DNA of 64,000 nucleotides from Rhizobium terricola (GTDB lineage: Bacteria > Pseudomonadota > Alphaproteobacteria > Rhizobiales > Rhizobiaceae), in contig NZ_JABBGK010000003.1 of the NCBI RefSeq assembly GCF_012927355.1, positions 124,001 to 188,000 of the forward strand. Reading direction: 5' to 3'. A program made the position numbers and the translations under genes. The notes beneath the pieces were generated by a model, which saw nothing but the letters and a program-made list of their open reading frames with translations, did not search any database and was not told the origin of the DNA. Below, piece after piece: positions 36,187 to 46,826 of the stretch (positions are counted from its first letter, which is position 1; each line of letters begins with the position of its first letter).

Positions 36187-37200
36187 ATGGCAGGGCGCGA
36201 AGTGTTCGGCACCACCGAGGCCGGCGAAACGGTAGAGCGCGTGACGCTTTCCGGCGGCGGCATGACCGCCAGGATCATCACCCTCGGTGCCGCGATCCAG
36301 GATCTGCGTCTCGACGGTCATGCCGCGCCGCTGGTGCTCGGCTTCGAGCGCCTTGAGGACTATGAGCGCCATTCGCCCTATTTCGGCGCGACGCCCGGCC
36401 GGTGCGCCAACCGGATCGCGCATGGACGTTTTTCGATCGACGGCGTCGACTACCAGCTCGAATGCAACGAGCGCGGCCTCACCCATCTGCACGGCGGCTC
36501 CACGGGCATGGCGCAACAGAACTGGTCGATCGTCGATCGGGGTAGCGACCATGTCACGCTTGAGGTGATCGATCCGGACGGCCGGGCCGGCTATCCGGGA
36601 AATTGCGTGATCCGCGCCACCTACGCGCTGAAGGCGGAGGGCGTGCTTTCCGTCGGTTACGAGAGCTCGACGGACCGAGCAACCATCGCCAATGTCTGCC
36701 AGCATTCCTACTTCAATCTCGACGGCCGCGACGACATTCTCGGCCATGACCTGATGATCGCCGCCGACCATTATCTGCCGGTCGATCAGGACCTGATCCC
36801 GACCGGCGAAGTCCGTGCAGTCGCGGGAACCGCCTTCGATTTCCGCAGTGCCGCTCCGATCGCCCGTGAGGAGGACGGCAAGCAGGTTCCCTTCGACCAC
36901 AATTTCTGCCTGGCGCGGGAACGCGGAGCCAAGCATTCGGTGGCGCTGGTGCGCAGCATCAATTCCGGCGTCGCCATGGAAATGCGCACGACAGAGCCGG
37001 GCGTACAATTCTATGCCGGCGTCTATCTCGACGTGCCGGTGCCGGGACTGGAAGGCCGGAACTACGGTCCCTATGCCGGCTTCTGCCTGGAGACGCAGAT
37101 CTGGCCGGATGCCGTCAACCATCCCGGCTTTCCGGCCGCGATCCTCCGGCCCGGCAAGGTTTTGCGCCAGGAAACGGACTACGTGTTCACGAAAAGCTGA
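36187..37200 (+). CDS. galM: Aldose 1-epimerase (galactose mutarotase)
   Basis: Interconverts alpha and beta anomers of aldoses. The 337-residue protein shows the GalM hallmarks: YFGATPGRCANRIAHGRF, LTHLHGGSTGMAQQNW (substrate His), NVCQHSYFNLDGRDDILGH (catalytic His), and the C-terminal FCLETQIWPDAVNHPGFP with the catalytic Glu. The ATG at 36187 gives MAGREVFGTTEAGETV. It follows the VWA gene by 26 bases and converges on an SDR gene. Confidence 0.95.
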   Translation: MAGREVFGTTEAGETVERVTLSGGGMTARIITLGAAIQDLRLDGHAAPLVLGFERLEDYERHSPYFGATPGRCANRIAHGRFSIDGVDYQLECNERGLTHLHGGSTGMAQQNWSIVDRGSDHVTLEVIDPDGRAGYPGNCVIRATYALKAEGVLSVGYESSTDRATIANVCQHSYFNLDGRDDILGHDLMIAADHYLPVDQDLIPTGEVRAVAGTAFDFRSAAPIAREEDGKQVPFDHNFCLARERGAKHSVALVRSINSGVAMEMRTTEPGVQFYAGVYLDVPVPGLEGRNYGPYAGFCLETQIWPDAVNHPGFPAAILRPGKVLRQETDYVFTKS

Positions 37201-37208
37201 GTCGGGCC

Positions 37209-37976
37209 TCAGATCGCCGTGAAGCCGTTGTCGACGAAGAGGTGCACACCGTTGACGAAAGCCGACTCGTCGCTTGCCAGATAAAGCGCCGCGCGGGCCA
37301 CGTCCTCGGGCTCGCCGATGCGGCCCTGCTGGGCGGCGATCGCGGCTTCCGAGACGTCGACGCCGTGGGCGGTGAGTTCGGCCACCTCGCGAAGCCCGTG
37401 CGGCGTGCGGATGAAGCCGGGGCAAACCGCGTTGCAGCGGATGTTGCGGTCGCGGAACTCCACGGCGATCGCGCGGGCGAACATGTGCACGGCGCCCTTC
37501 GTCGTATCGTAGAGAACTTCCATCGGCGTCGCCGCCACGGCAGAGATTGAGGAGGTGCAGACGATCGAGCCGCCGCCGGCAGCGATCATGCCCGGCAGGA
37601 CCGCCTTCGTCATCAGGAACATGGAGCGTACGTTGACCGCATGCAGCCAGTCCCATTCCTGGAGCGTGGTTTCGAGGAACGGCTTGATGACGATCGTGCC
37701 GGCGTGGTTGAAGAGCACGGTCACTGCGCCGAAACGCGCCTCGACGCCGCGCACAGCGGCATTTACGGCCTCTTCGTCCGAGACGTCCGCGACGAAGCTC
37801 TCGGCCTCGCCGCCAGCATCGCGAATCGCGGCGACCGTCTTTGCGGCTTCCTCGCCGTTACGGTCGATGATGGCGACCTTCGCGCCCTCGGCCGCGAAGA
37901 GCTTCGATGCCGCTCCTCCCATGCCGGTCGCACCGCCCGAAACGATCGCGATCTTACCCTGAAGCCTGCCAGCCAT
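37209..37976 (-). CDS. SDR-family oxidoreductase
   Basis: A 255-residue classical short-chain dehydrogenase. The cofactor motif is VSGGATGMGGAASKLFAAEGA with NRNGEE-like acidic end of beta2 (IIDRNGEE), suggesting NAD(H). The NAG motif appears as NHAGTI, and the catalytic Ser-Tyr-Lys lies in TSSISAVAATPMEVLYDTTKGAV. The substrate is unknown. The ATG at 37976 gives MAGRLQGKIAIVSGG. It is a single gene convergent with galM. Confidence 0.92.
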   Translation of the reverse strand: MAGRLQGKIAIVSGGATGMGGAASKLFAAEGAKVAIIDRNGEEAAKTVAAIRDAGGEAESFVADVSDEEAVNAAVRGVEARFGAVTVLFNHAGTIVIKPFLETTLQEWDWLHAVNVRSMFLMTKAVLPGMIAAGGGSIVCTSSISAVAATPMEVLYDTTKGAVHMFARAIAVEFRDRNIRCNAVCPGFIRTPHGLREVAELTAHGVDVSEAAIAAQQGRIGEPEDVARAALYLASDESAFVNGVHLFVDNGFTAI

Positions 37977-38117
37977 GTTTTGTTTCCCCCTGAAAGGCGA
38001 GGGAACTATAGGACAAAAAACGGAGTCGGATAGACGGGGGGTGAAAAACAGCAGACGTAATTGAGAGTGCCAAGCCGGAAACCGGCGCCTGTACTGATTT
38101 CTTCCGGGAGAAGAAAC

Positions 38118-38192
38118 TGGAGCGGGTGAGGCGATTCGAACGCCCGACCCCAACCTTGGCAAGGTTGTGCTCTACCCCTGAGCTACACCCGC
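38118..38192 (-). tRNA. tRNA-Gly (GCC)
   Basis: A 75-base cloverleaf on the minus strand. The acceptor stem GCGGGTG/CACCCGC, the D-arm GCTC...GAGC, the anticodon arm CAACC-TTGCCAA-GGTTG (anticodon GCC), and the T-arm with TTCGAAT all pair. The 3' end is T-CCA, with CCA encoded. It is flanked by about 140 bases of unremarkable spacer on the left and 274 on the right. Confidence 0.97.
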
Positions 38193-38466
38193 TCATATCG
38201 ACGATCCGGGGGTAGTCGGTGGATCGAAGGCCGTCCGTCTTGCGGCGACGGGCGCTATATGGCCCAACCATTTTTCAAATGCAACAGGGAAATGACGAAA
38301 TTTTCGAGAAAAAGTGCGGCGGGTCGGTGCGGCTTCCGCAAAGCCCTGCAAACGCGGCATTTCGCCGATCCGCGACGATTGCCAAGTTCGGGGGGCGGAC
38401 GTATCACTCCTTCGCCGGTCCGCTTGCGGCCCGTCCATTGCCCGTTTCAACGAGAAGAGACCATCG

Positions 38467-38973
38467 ATGACCACCGCGCCCAAGACCGCAGAAGACCTCT
38501 ACCGCTTCCTCGACGACCTGAAGATCGAGCACAAGACGAAGCATCACGAGCCGGTCTTCACCGTCGCCGAGTCGGTGGCGTTGCGCGACGAGATCCCGGG
38601 GGGCCATACCAAGAACCTGTTCGTCAAAGACAAGAAGGACCAGTTCTTCCTGTTGACCGTCGAGGAGAACGCCGTGGTCGATCTCAAGACCGTGCACACG
38701 CTGATCGGTGCCGCGAGCAAGGTCTCGTTCGGCAAGCCGGAAAAGCTGATGGAGTATCTCGGCGTTATTCCGGGCGCGGTGACCGCCTTCGGCGCGATCA
38801 ACGACACCGGCCACAACGTGACCTTCGTCCTCGACAAGGATCTGATGGAGAACGACATCATCAACGGCCATCCGCTTTCCAACGATGCCACGACCTCGAT
38901 CGGGCGGGATGACCTGATCCGTTTCATGGAGGCGACGGGTCACACGCCGCTTGTCTTGAAAGTCACGGCCTGA
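38467..38973 (+). CDS. YbaK/ProX-type prolyl-tRNA editing protein
   Basis: A 168-residue INS/YbaK-superfamily trans-editing deacylase, of the ProX type that clears Ala-tRNA(Pro). Hallmarks are HHEPVFTVAES, PGGHTKNLFVKDKKDQFFLLTV with the essential lysine, KVSFGKPEKLMEYLGVIPGAVTAFG, and the C-terminal HPLSNDATTSIGRDDLIRFMEATGH. Length matches free-standing ProX. It lies 60 bases before the thioredoxin gene on the same strand. Confidence 0.92.
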   Translation: MTTAPKTAEDLYRFLDDLKIEHKTKHHEPVFTVAESVALRDEIPGGHTKNLFVKDKKDQFFLLTVEENAVVDLKTVHTLIGAASKVSFGKPEKLMEYLGVIPGAVTAFGAINDTGHNVTFVLDKDLMENDIINGHPLSNDATTSIGRDDLIRFMEATGHTPLVLKVTA

Positions 38974-39033
38974 CATACGATCTTAGCGGCAAAAGCGGCC
39001 CGTTCGGGCTCGAAAAGGTGCGGGAGACAATCG

Positions 39034-40011
39034 ATGAGCGACAACAGCAATCCCTATGGCGGTTTCGGCGGGCAGATGACGGGACAGGCGCATTTCGGCG
39101 GCGTCGCTGCGCCTCAGGCGGGCGCTTCCGCGGCGGCCGCGATCAAGGACACCACGACCGCAGGCTTTGCCAAGGATGTTCTCGAGGAGAGCCGCAACCA
39201 GCCGGTTCTGGTCGATTTCTGGGCGCCGTGGTGCGGTCCCTGCAAGCAGCTCGCGCCGGTCATCGAGAAGGTCGTCAATGAAGCGCAGGGCCGGGTGAAG
39301 CTGGTCAAGCTCAACATCGACGATCATCCGGCTATCCCCGGCCAGCTCGGCATCCAGTCGATCCCGGCCGTGGTCGCCTTTGTCGGCGGCCGCCCAGTCG
39401 ATGGCTTCATGGGTGCGGTGCCGGAAAGCCAGATCCGCCAGTTCATTGACAAGATCGCAGGTCCCGCCGGCGCCGACGAAGCCGCAGAAATCGAAGCCGT
39501 GCTTGAGGAGGCCGCGACGCTTCTGGCGAACGGCGATCTCCAGGGCGCCGCGCAGCTTTACGGCGCCGTTCTGCAGGCGACCCCCGACAATTCCAAGGCG
39601 GCTGCCGGCATGGCCGAGTGCATGATCGCTGCCGGCCAGCACGACCGCGCCAAGCAGTTGATCGCCGGCATGCCCGAAGAACAGCGCAACGCGCCAGAGA
39701 TTCAGGCGATCGTCAAGAAGATCGAACAGATCGAGGAAGCCCGCAAGCTCGGCGATCCCGTGGCGCTCGAACACGCGCTGGCACTGAACCCCGACGATCA
39801 CGAGGCGCGCATGAAGCTCGCCAAGATCCGCAACGTCGAGGGCCGGCGCGAAGAGGCGGCGGAACACCTGCTCCTGATAATGAAGCGCGACCGCAGCTTC
39901 GACGACGACGGCGCACGACGCCAGCTCCTGCAGTTCTTCGATGTCTGGGGGCCCAAGGATCCGGCAACCGCGATGGCACGCCGCAAGCTGTCGTCGATCC
40001 TGTTTTCGTGA
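39034..40011 (+). CDS. cnoX: CnoX/YbbN-like thioredoxin with TPR tail
   Basis: A 325-residue co-chaperone-like protein. Residues 1-35 are a Gly/Ala-rich extension. A thioredoxin domain (about 40-145) carries the active site VDFWAPWCGPCKQLAPVIEKV (WCGPC intact) and the cis-Pro in IQSIPAVVAFV. Residues 155-325 form a TPR-like helical tail (LLANGDLQGAAQLYGAVLQ, IEEARKLGDPVALEHALALNP). This architecture is that of CnoX, which holds unfolded proteins for GroEL under oxidative stress. Unlike E. coli CnoX (SXXC) it keeps both cysteines, as in Caulobacter. Confidence 0.9.
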   Translation: MSDNSNPYGGFGGQMTGQAHFGGVAAPQAGASAAAAIKDTTTAGFAKDVLEESRNQPVLVDFWAPWCGPCKQLAPVIEKVVNEAQGRVKLVKLNIDDHPAIPGQLGIQSIPAVVAFVGGRPVDGFMGAVPESQIRQFIDKIAGPAGADEAAEIEAVLEEAATLLANGDLQGAAQLYGAVLQATPDNSKAAAGMAECMIAAGQHDRAKQLIAGMPEEQRNAPEIQAIVKKIEQIEEARKLGDPVALEHALALNPDDHEARMKLAKIRNVEGRREEAAEHLLLIMKRDRSFDDDGARRQLLQFFDVWGPKDPATAMARRKLSSILFS

Positions 40012-40121
40012 GGATCGTGTTTCGTGGGACCCAAGGGCGGCTTCGCCCTTGAGTTTTGCGCACAAAGATCCACATTAAGCTTAGGTTACGGCCCAGTCCG
40101 GGCCGGACAGGGTGACGATCC

Positions 40122-40805
40122 ATGCAAGTGGGCAATGCCAGATACCTGACCGAGAACGATCTGCCGGACGTGCTTCCGGTCTTTCCGATTGCCGGGGTGC
40201 TCCTGCTCCCCGGTGGACAACTCCCCCTCAACATCTTCGAGCCACGCTATCTCGCCATGTTCGATGCGGCCATGGCCGGCAATCGGCTGATCGGCATGAT
40301 TCAGCCCGCCCTCAACGAGGGGCTGACGGACAACATTCTTCCGGAACGGCCTCCGCTCTGCCAGGTCGGCTGCATCGGGCGGATCACCTCGCTCACCGAG
40401 ACCGGTGACGGGCGATACATCGCCTCGCTCGGTGGCATCTGTCGCTTCCGCCTGATGGAGGAGGTCCATTTGGCTGGAAAACCCTATCGCAGCTTCAACA
40501 TCGCCCCCTTCATCGCCGATCTCGCGAGCGCCGAGGAAGAATCGACCGTCGACCGCGACGGTTTGCTCGCGGCCTTCCGCGCCTATCTCGATGCCAACAA
40601 GCTGGAAGCGGACTGGGAAAGCGTCGAGCGGGCCAGCAACATCACGCTGGTCAATTCGTTGTCGATGATGTCGCCCTTCGGCCCTGCCGAGAAGCAGGCG
40701 CTTCTTGAAGCGCCTGACCTGAAGAGCCGCGCCGAGACGCTGATCGCCATCACCGAATTCGTGCTCGCCCGATCCTTCGGCGATGCCGACACCGTCTTGC
40801 AATAG
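40122..40805 (+). CDS. LON substrate-binding-domain protein
   Basis: A 227-residue protein consisting only of the N-terminal LON domain: VLPVFPIAGVLLLPGGQLPLNIFEPRYLAMFDAA, QVGCIGRITSLTETGDGRYIASLGGICRFRL, and a helical C-terminal part. No AAA or protease domain follows, so it is not Lon itself. Its role is unknown, perhaps as an adaptor. The neighbours CnoX-like thioredoxin and Trm112 keep this order in rhizobia as I recall it. Confidence 0.92.
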   Translation: MQVGNARYLTENDLPDVLPVFPIAGVLLLPGGQLPLNIFEPRYLAMFDAAMAGNRLIGMIQPALNEGLTDNILPERPPLCQVGCIGRITSLTETGDGRYIASLGGICRFRLMEEVHLAGKPYRSFNIAPFIADLASAEEESTVDRDGLLAAFRAYLDANKLEADWESVERASNITLVNSLSMMSPFGPAEKQALLEAPDLKSRAETLIAITEFVLARSFGDADTVLQ

Positions 40806-40817
40806 GCTCATCGACCG

Positions 40818-41009
40818 ATGACGGATGAACGGCTCAGCAAGGTGGACGTCAAGCTTCTCGAACTGCTCGTCTGTCCGTTGACGCAGGGGCGGCTTTCCTA
40901 TGATCGCGACCGCAACGAGCTCGTCTCCGCGCGCGCCGGCGTCGCCTATCCGATCCGTGACGGTATCCCCATCATGCTCGTTTCCGAAGCACGTAAGCTC
41001 GAGACCTGA
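40818..41009 (+). CDS. Trm112-family protein
   Basis: A 63-residue zinc-ribbon-like small protein: [47 protein letters not shown]. Only one of the usual zinc cysteines (VCPLTQG) remains, as in many bacterial members. The eukaryotic homologue activates methyltransferases; the bacterial role is not established. It starts 12 bases after the LON-domain gene. Confidence 0.9.
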   Translation: MTDERLSKVDVKLLELLVCPLTQGRLSYDRDRNELVSARAGVAYPIRDGIPIMLVSEARKLET

Positions 41010-41107
41010 ACGGACTTCCCGTTTTCCGGGGCCGACTGCCCCTTCCCCCTCCCACTGGTGACGAACCGCTTTCCCTTTTGCCGCCAGATGGGTTAAGGGC
41101 TCTCTCC

Positions 41108-41754
41108 ATGACGAAGACGACCTTCACCATCCTTCTGGGCGGCGCGCTCGACCCGACCGAACGGCTGAAAGCCGCGGTCGCGGGAAGCCGTGCGATCGCC
41201 GCGGACGGTGGCATGCGGCATGCGGGCGTGCTCGGGCTTTCACCTGAGCTCTGGGTCGGCGACTTCGACAGCTCGGCCGATCTTGCGATCGAGGATTTTG
41301 CCGGTGTGCCGCGCCTGCCCTATCCGGCCCAGAAGGCGGCGACCGACGGTGAGATCGCGGTCGAGGAAGCGCTTGCGCGCGGGGCAGAACGGCTGGTGCT
41401 GGCCGGTGCGCTCGGCGGCGAGCGATCCGACCATGCGCTGATGCATCTCCTGTCCGGAGTGGCGCTCGCCAAGGCCGGCGTCGACGTCATGATGAGCTCG
41501 GGCACGGAGGAGGCCTTTCCGCTGCTGCGCGATGCGCTGACGATCGACCTGCCGAAGGGCTCGCTGTTTTCGATCCTCGGGTTTTCGCCGCTTGCCGGCC
41601 TTTCCATCACCAATGCGCGCTATCCGCTCGACGACTTTGTCCTGCCGTTCGGTTCGTCGCGCACGATTTCCAACGTGGCCGAGGGGCCGGTGTCCTTTTC
41701 GCTGAAAAGCGGTGACGCCGTGATCCTCGCCCGCCCCTATGACCTTTCCGGAGC

Positions 41755-41758
<4 letters not shown>
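41108..41758 (+). CDS. thiN: Thiamine diphosphokinase
   Basis: Converts thiamine to thiamine diphosphate using ATP. The 216-residue protein shows FTILLGGALDPTERLKAAVAGSRAIAADGG, LWVGDFDSS (catalytic Asp region), YPAQKAATDGEIAVEEAL, and ALGGERSDHALMHLLSG, matching the ThiN catalytic domain. Its stop overlaps the uup start (TTGA). The thiamine ABC operon thiBPQ lies 4 kb downstream, so uptake and activation of thiamine are near each other. Confidence 0.93.
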
Positions 41759-43590
<1,832 letters not shown>

Positions 43591-43642
43591 GGTTCTTCTG
43601 TCCTCGACGCCGACGCTAGTACGCCGGGCGGACGGCGGGGTC

Positions 43643-45442
43643 TCAGCCCGCTTGCGGCGCCGACTCCTGCAGCGGCTCGCAATGGATCCGTTCCAGGTGC
43701 AGAAGGTTCGGCGAGAGCGTGTCGTAGAAGGCGGCAGAGCGGCCGATATAGACGAGTGTCGATCCGGATAGCTCGGCCAGCACGCCGGACAACCGAGTGA
43801 CGGTATCCGGTTCGAGTCCTTCCAGAACATCGTTCAGCACGACCCAGCGCGGCCTGCGCAACAGGAGGCCGGCAAAGGCAATGGCCATCTGCTCATCCTT
43901 GTCGAGCAGTCGGTCCCAGCGAGCGCGTTCGTCGAGCCTGCCGACGAGACGTCCGAGGCCGACGCGCTGTAGCGATGCGATCATCGCTTCGTCCGTGAAG
44001 GCGGCTGAGGCGAGCGGGTAGGCGAGAACGCTCCTGAGCTTGCCCTCGGGCAGGTATTCCAGCTGGGGAACGAACAGGATGTCGTCTTCCCGGGGCAGGA
44101 GAATGCGGCCCTTGCCATAGGGCCAGAGGCCGGCGATGGCGTTGAACAGCAGTCTGCGGTTGACGCCCTGGTCGCCGTTGATCATCACGCGCTCGCCGAA
44201 GGCGATGGTCGGACTGCCTTCCTTGATCCGGAAGCCGTCCTGCTCGCAGTCGCCGTCGACATGGGAGGCGATCGATACCGCCTCGAGGGTCAGGCGTTCG
44301 GGCTCGCCGCGCAGGACGACGATCTGGCCTTCGCGCGGGCTGACATCCATGTCGATGAGCGCCGCGCGCAAGGTCGAGACGCGCAGCAGAGCTGCCTTCC
44401 AGTCGGCGATGGCGCCAAAATTGTCGACATACCAGCGCAGCGCCGAATGCACCTGGTTGAAGGCGGCCGCCGCCATCATCAGCCCGCCGAAAGTCATGGT
44501 TCCGGCGAAATAGGCGGGAGCCGCGATCAGAATCGGCACCAGGATGGCGAGCCAGCCGAAGCCGGCGGTGACCCAGGTCAGGTTGGTGAGCGCCGTGGCG
44601 AGCGCCCGGATGGAGCGCAGCACCGCATCGAGCTTGTCGTGGATATGGCGGCGCTCGGTCTCCTCGCCGCCGGCAAGTGCGATTGCCTCGAGGTTTTCGT
44701 TGGCACGCATCAGCGAGAAGCGCAGTTCGGCCTCGTTGGAGTAACGCTCGGCATTGAGGCGGGTCAGCTTCCATCCGACGACCTGGCTGAACAGCGAGGC
44801 AATGCCGGCATAGGCAACGGCGCCCCAGACCATGTAGCCGGGTATCGAGAAGCTGTAGTCCCGGAAATGGAAGACGAAGCCGCTCGACAGTTGCCACAAG
44901 ACGCCGATGAAGCTCACAAGCAGGATAGTTGCCTGGACCAGGCCGATCGTCAGCGACGTGGTCATTTCGGCGAGCTTGCGGGCATCCTCGTGCAGGCGCT
45001 GGTCGGGATTGACGCCGAGCGGGCTCGTCATCATCAGGCGATAGGCCCGCCGATCCGTCAGCCATTCGTCGACCACGTTGCGCGCCAGGCCCTCGCGCAT
45101 GTAGAGCGCGGTCATCTGGTTGAGCCAGGTCTGGATGACGTTCAGGAGCAGCAGGAAGCCCGCGATCTTGGCGAAATTGCCGAGCTCGGCGACGAAGGCA
45201 TCGAGGTCGCGGCGTTCGAGCGAATTGTAGAACGGTGCGTTCCAGCTGTTCAGCAGGATCTGGCCGTAGGCCGTCAGGAGGATGATGGCCAGCAGCGCCG
45301 TGGCGAGAAGCATGATGCGGTTGCGAACCGGAGAGGCCCAGAAAGACGCCGTGGCTATGGTGAGTTGCCGTCGAAAACTGATCTCGATCGCCGCAGGGGC
45401 CGGTGCATCCGGCGCAGGAATATCGGGTACCGAATTGAACAT
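43643..45442 (-). CDS. SbmA/ABCD-type transporter with degenerate ATPase domain
   Basis: A 599-residue fusion of an SbmA/BacA-like (ABC_membrane_2) membrane half and an ABC-type C-terminal domain. Membrane helices occur at about residues 43-65, 90-110, 163-190, 200-225 and 293-325, with the SbmA-like FYNSLERRDLDAF block. The nucleotide domain (about 375-590) keeps the Q-loop region (FVPQLEYLPEGKLRSVLAYP) but loses every catalytic motif. Walker A is GDQGVNRRL (Lys replaced by Arg429), the signature LSxGEQ is LDKDEQ, Walker B LDE is LND (Asp to Asn537), and the H-loop His is Arg568. ATP hydrolysis is therefore unlikely. It converges on uup. Confidence 0.85.
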   Translation of the reverse strand: MFNSVPDIPAPDAPAPAAIEISFRRQLTIATASFWASPVRNRIMLLATALLAIILLTAYGQILLNSWNAPFYNSLERRDLDAFVAELGNFAKIAGFLLLLNVIQTWLNQMTALYMREGLARNVVDEWLTDRRAYRLMMTSPLGVNPDQRLHEDARKLAEMTTSLTIGLVQATILLVSFIGVLWQLSSGFVFHFRDYSFSIPGYMVWGAVAYAGIASLFSQVVGWKLTRLNAERYSNEAELRFSLMRANENLEAIALAGGEETERRHIHDKLDAVLRSIRALATALTNLTWVTAGFGWLAILVPILIAAPAYFAGTMTFGGLMMAAAAFNQVHSALRWYVDNFGAIADWKAALLRVSTLRAALIDMDVSPREGQIVVLRGEPERLTLEAVSIASHVDGDCEQDGFRIKEGSPTIAFGERVMINGDQGVNRRLLFNAIAGLWPYGKGRILLPREDDILFVPQLEYLPEGKLRSVLAYPLASAAFTDEAMIASLQRVGLGRLVGRLDERARWDRLLDKDEQMAIAFAGLLLRRPRWVVLNDVLEGLEPDTVTRLSGVLAELSGSTLVYIGRSAAFYDTLSPNLLHLERIHCEPLQESAPQAG

Positions 45443-45639
45443 GCAGTCAGTTTCTCGCCGTCTCGGCCCCATCAGATACCATGCCGGGACGGGATGTCCA
45501 TGCGGGCTGTCAATATCGGGCCGTTCACGGGGCCATTCTAGACCAAAGAGGTTGGCAAAGGGTTTTCGCACGCGAAGTCCCGAGCGGCGAGGAGTGGCTG
45601 CGGCTTGCAAGCTGCGCGTCGGCACGTTATGTCTCTTCC
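45443..45639. other. Spacer between the SbmA-like gene and the TPP riboswitch
   Basis: Divergent region of about 200 bases holding presumed promoters for both sides; no gene or clear promoter motif was identified. Confidence 0.5.
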
Positions 45640-45745
45640 TGCTCTAACGGGGTGCCCTTCTTCCGGCGACGGACGATTGGCTGAGAGGCGAACAGCCAAC
45701 CCGCGGAACCTGATCCGGCTAACACCGGCGGAGGGATTAGACGCG
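45640..45745 (+). ncRNA. TPP riboswitch (THI element)
   Basis: Canonical THI-box blocks in order: ACGGGGTGCCC (45648-45658), GGCTGAGAGG (45679-45688), ACCCGCGGAACCTGATCCGG (45699-45718) and GGCTAACACCGGCGGAGGGA (45717-45736). It sits about 55 bases before the thiB ATG and should shut off the uptake operon when TPP is plentiful. Confidence 0.95.
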
Positions 45746-45798
45746 TAGATCAAAGACGCCCTATCCCGATTTTTCAACATGCAGAGGAGGGGCGCATC

Positions 45799-46824
45799 AT
45801 GCCGACCTGTCATCACTATCTTCGTCGCGGCCTTGCCGCAATTTTTGCGATCGCAGCGCTTTCGGCGCCGGCGGCCCATGCCGCCGACAAGAAGCTGACC
45901 ATCTACACCTATGAAAGCTTCATCTCCGAATGGGGTCCAGGCCCGAAGGTCAAGGAGGCCTTCGAAAAGGGCTGCGCCTGCACCGTCGATTTCGTCGGCG
46001 TCGCCGATGGGGTGGCGCTTCTCACCCGCCTGAAGCTCGAGGGCGAGGGCAGCAAGGCCGACCTCGTGCTCGGCATCGACACCAACCTGGTCGCGGAAGC
46101 CAAGGCGACCGGTCTGTTCGAGGCCCACGGCATCGACACCGCTGCCGTCAAGGTGCCAGGTGGCTTCGCCGACGACACCTTCGTTCCCTATGACTACGGC
46201 CACTTCGCCGTCGTCTATGACAGCGAAACGCTCAAGAACCCGCCGAAGAGCCTGAAGGATCTGGTCGAGGGCAATCCCGCAGAGAAGATCGTCATTGAGG
46301 ATCCGCGCACCTCGACGCCTGGCCTCGGCCTGCTGCTCTGGGTCAAGTCGGTCTATGGCGACAAGGCGCCGGAAGCCTGGACCAAGCTCAAGGACCGCGT
46401 GCTGACCGTCACTCCCGGCTGGTCGGAGGCCTATGGCCTGTTCACCAAGGGCGAGGCACCCATGGTGCTTTCCTACACGACGTCGCCAGCCTATCACATG
46501 GTTGCCGAAAACACCGAGCGCTACCAGGCTGCCGATTTCGCCGAAGGCCACTACGTCCAGATCGAGGTGGCCGGCATCCTGAAGTCGGGACCGGAAAAGG
46601 ACCTCGCACGGCAGTTCCTGCAGTTCATGGTGACGCCCGGCTTCCAGGATACGATCGCCACCAACAACTGGATGATGCCGGCGACGGCGACGTCCGAGCC
46701 GCTGCCGGCAGCCTTCGACACGCTGGTAAAGCCGTCCAAGACCTTCCTGATGAGCCCGCAAGAGGTTGCCGAGCACCGCAAGGCCTGGATCGACGAGTGG
46801 CTCGCGGCCATGACGCTCAACTGA
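45799..46824 (+). CDS. thiB: Thiamine ABC transporter substrate-binding protein
   Basis: Periplasmic binder of thiamine/TMP/TPP. The 341-residue protein has a signal peptide (residues 1-28, [17 protein letters not shown]), then [21 protein letters not shown], the ThiB start, and [42 protein letters not shown]. It is the first gene after the TPP riboswitch and is followed by thiP and thiQ with minimal spacing. Confidence 0.96.
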   Translation: MPTCHHYLRRGLAAIFAIAALSAPAAHAADKKLTIYTYESFISEWGPGPKVKEAFEKGCACTVDFVGVADGVALLTRLKLEGEGSKADLVLGIDTNLVAEAKATGLFEAHGIDTAAVKVPGGFADDTFVPYDYGHFAVVYDSETLKNPPKSLKDLVEGNPAEKIVIEDPRTSTPGLGLLLWVKSVYGDKAPEAWTKLKDRVLTVTPGWSEAYGLFTKGEAPMVLSYTTSPAYHMVAENTERYQAADFAEGHYVQIEVAGILKSGPEKDLARQFLQFMVTPGFQDTIATNNWMMPATATSEPLPAAFDTLVKPSKTFLMSPQEVAEHRKAWIDEWLAAMTLN

Positions 46825-46826
46825 TC

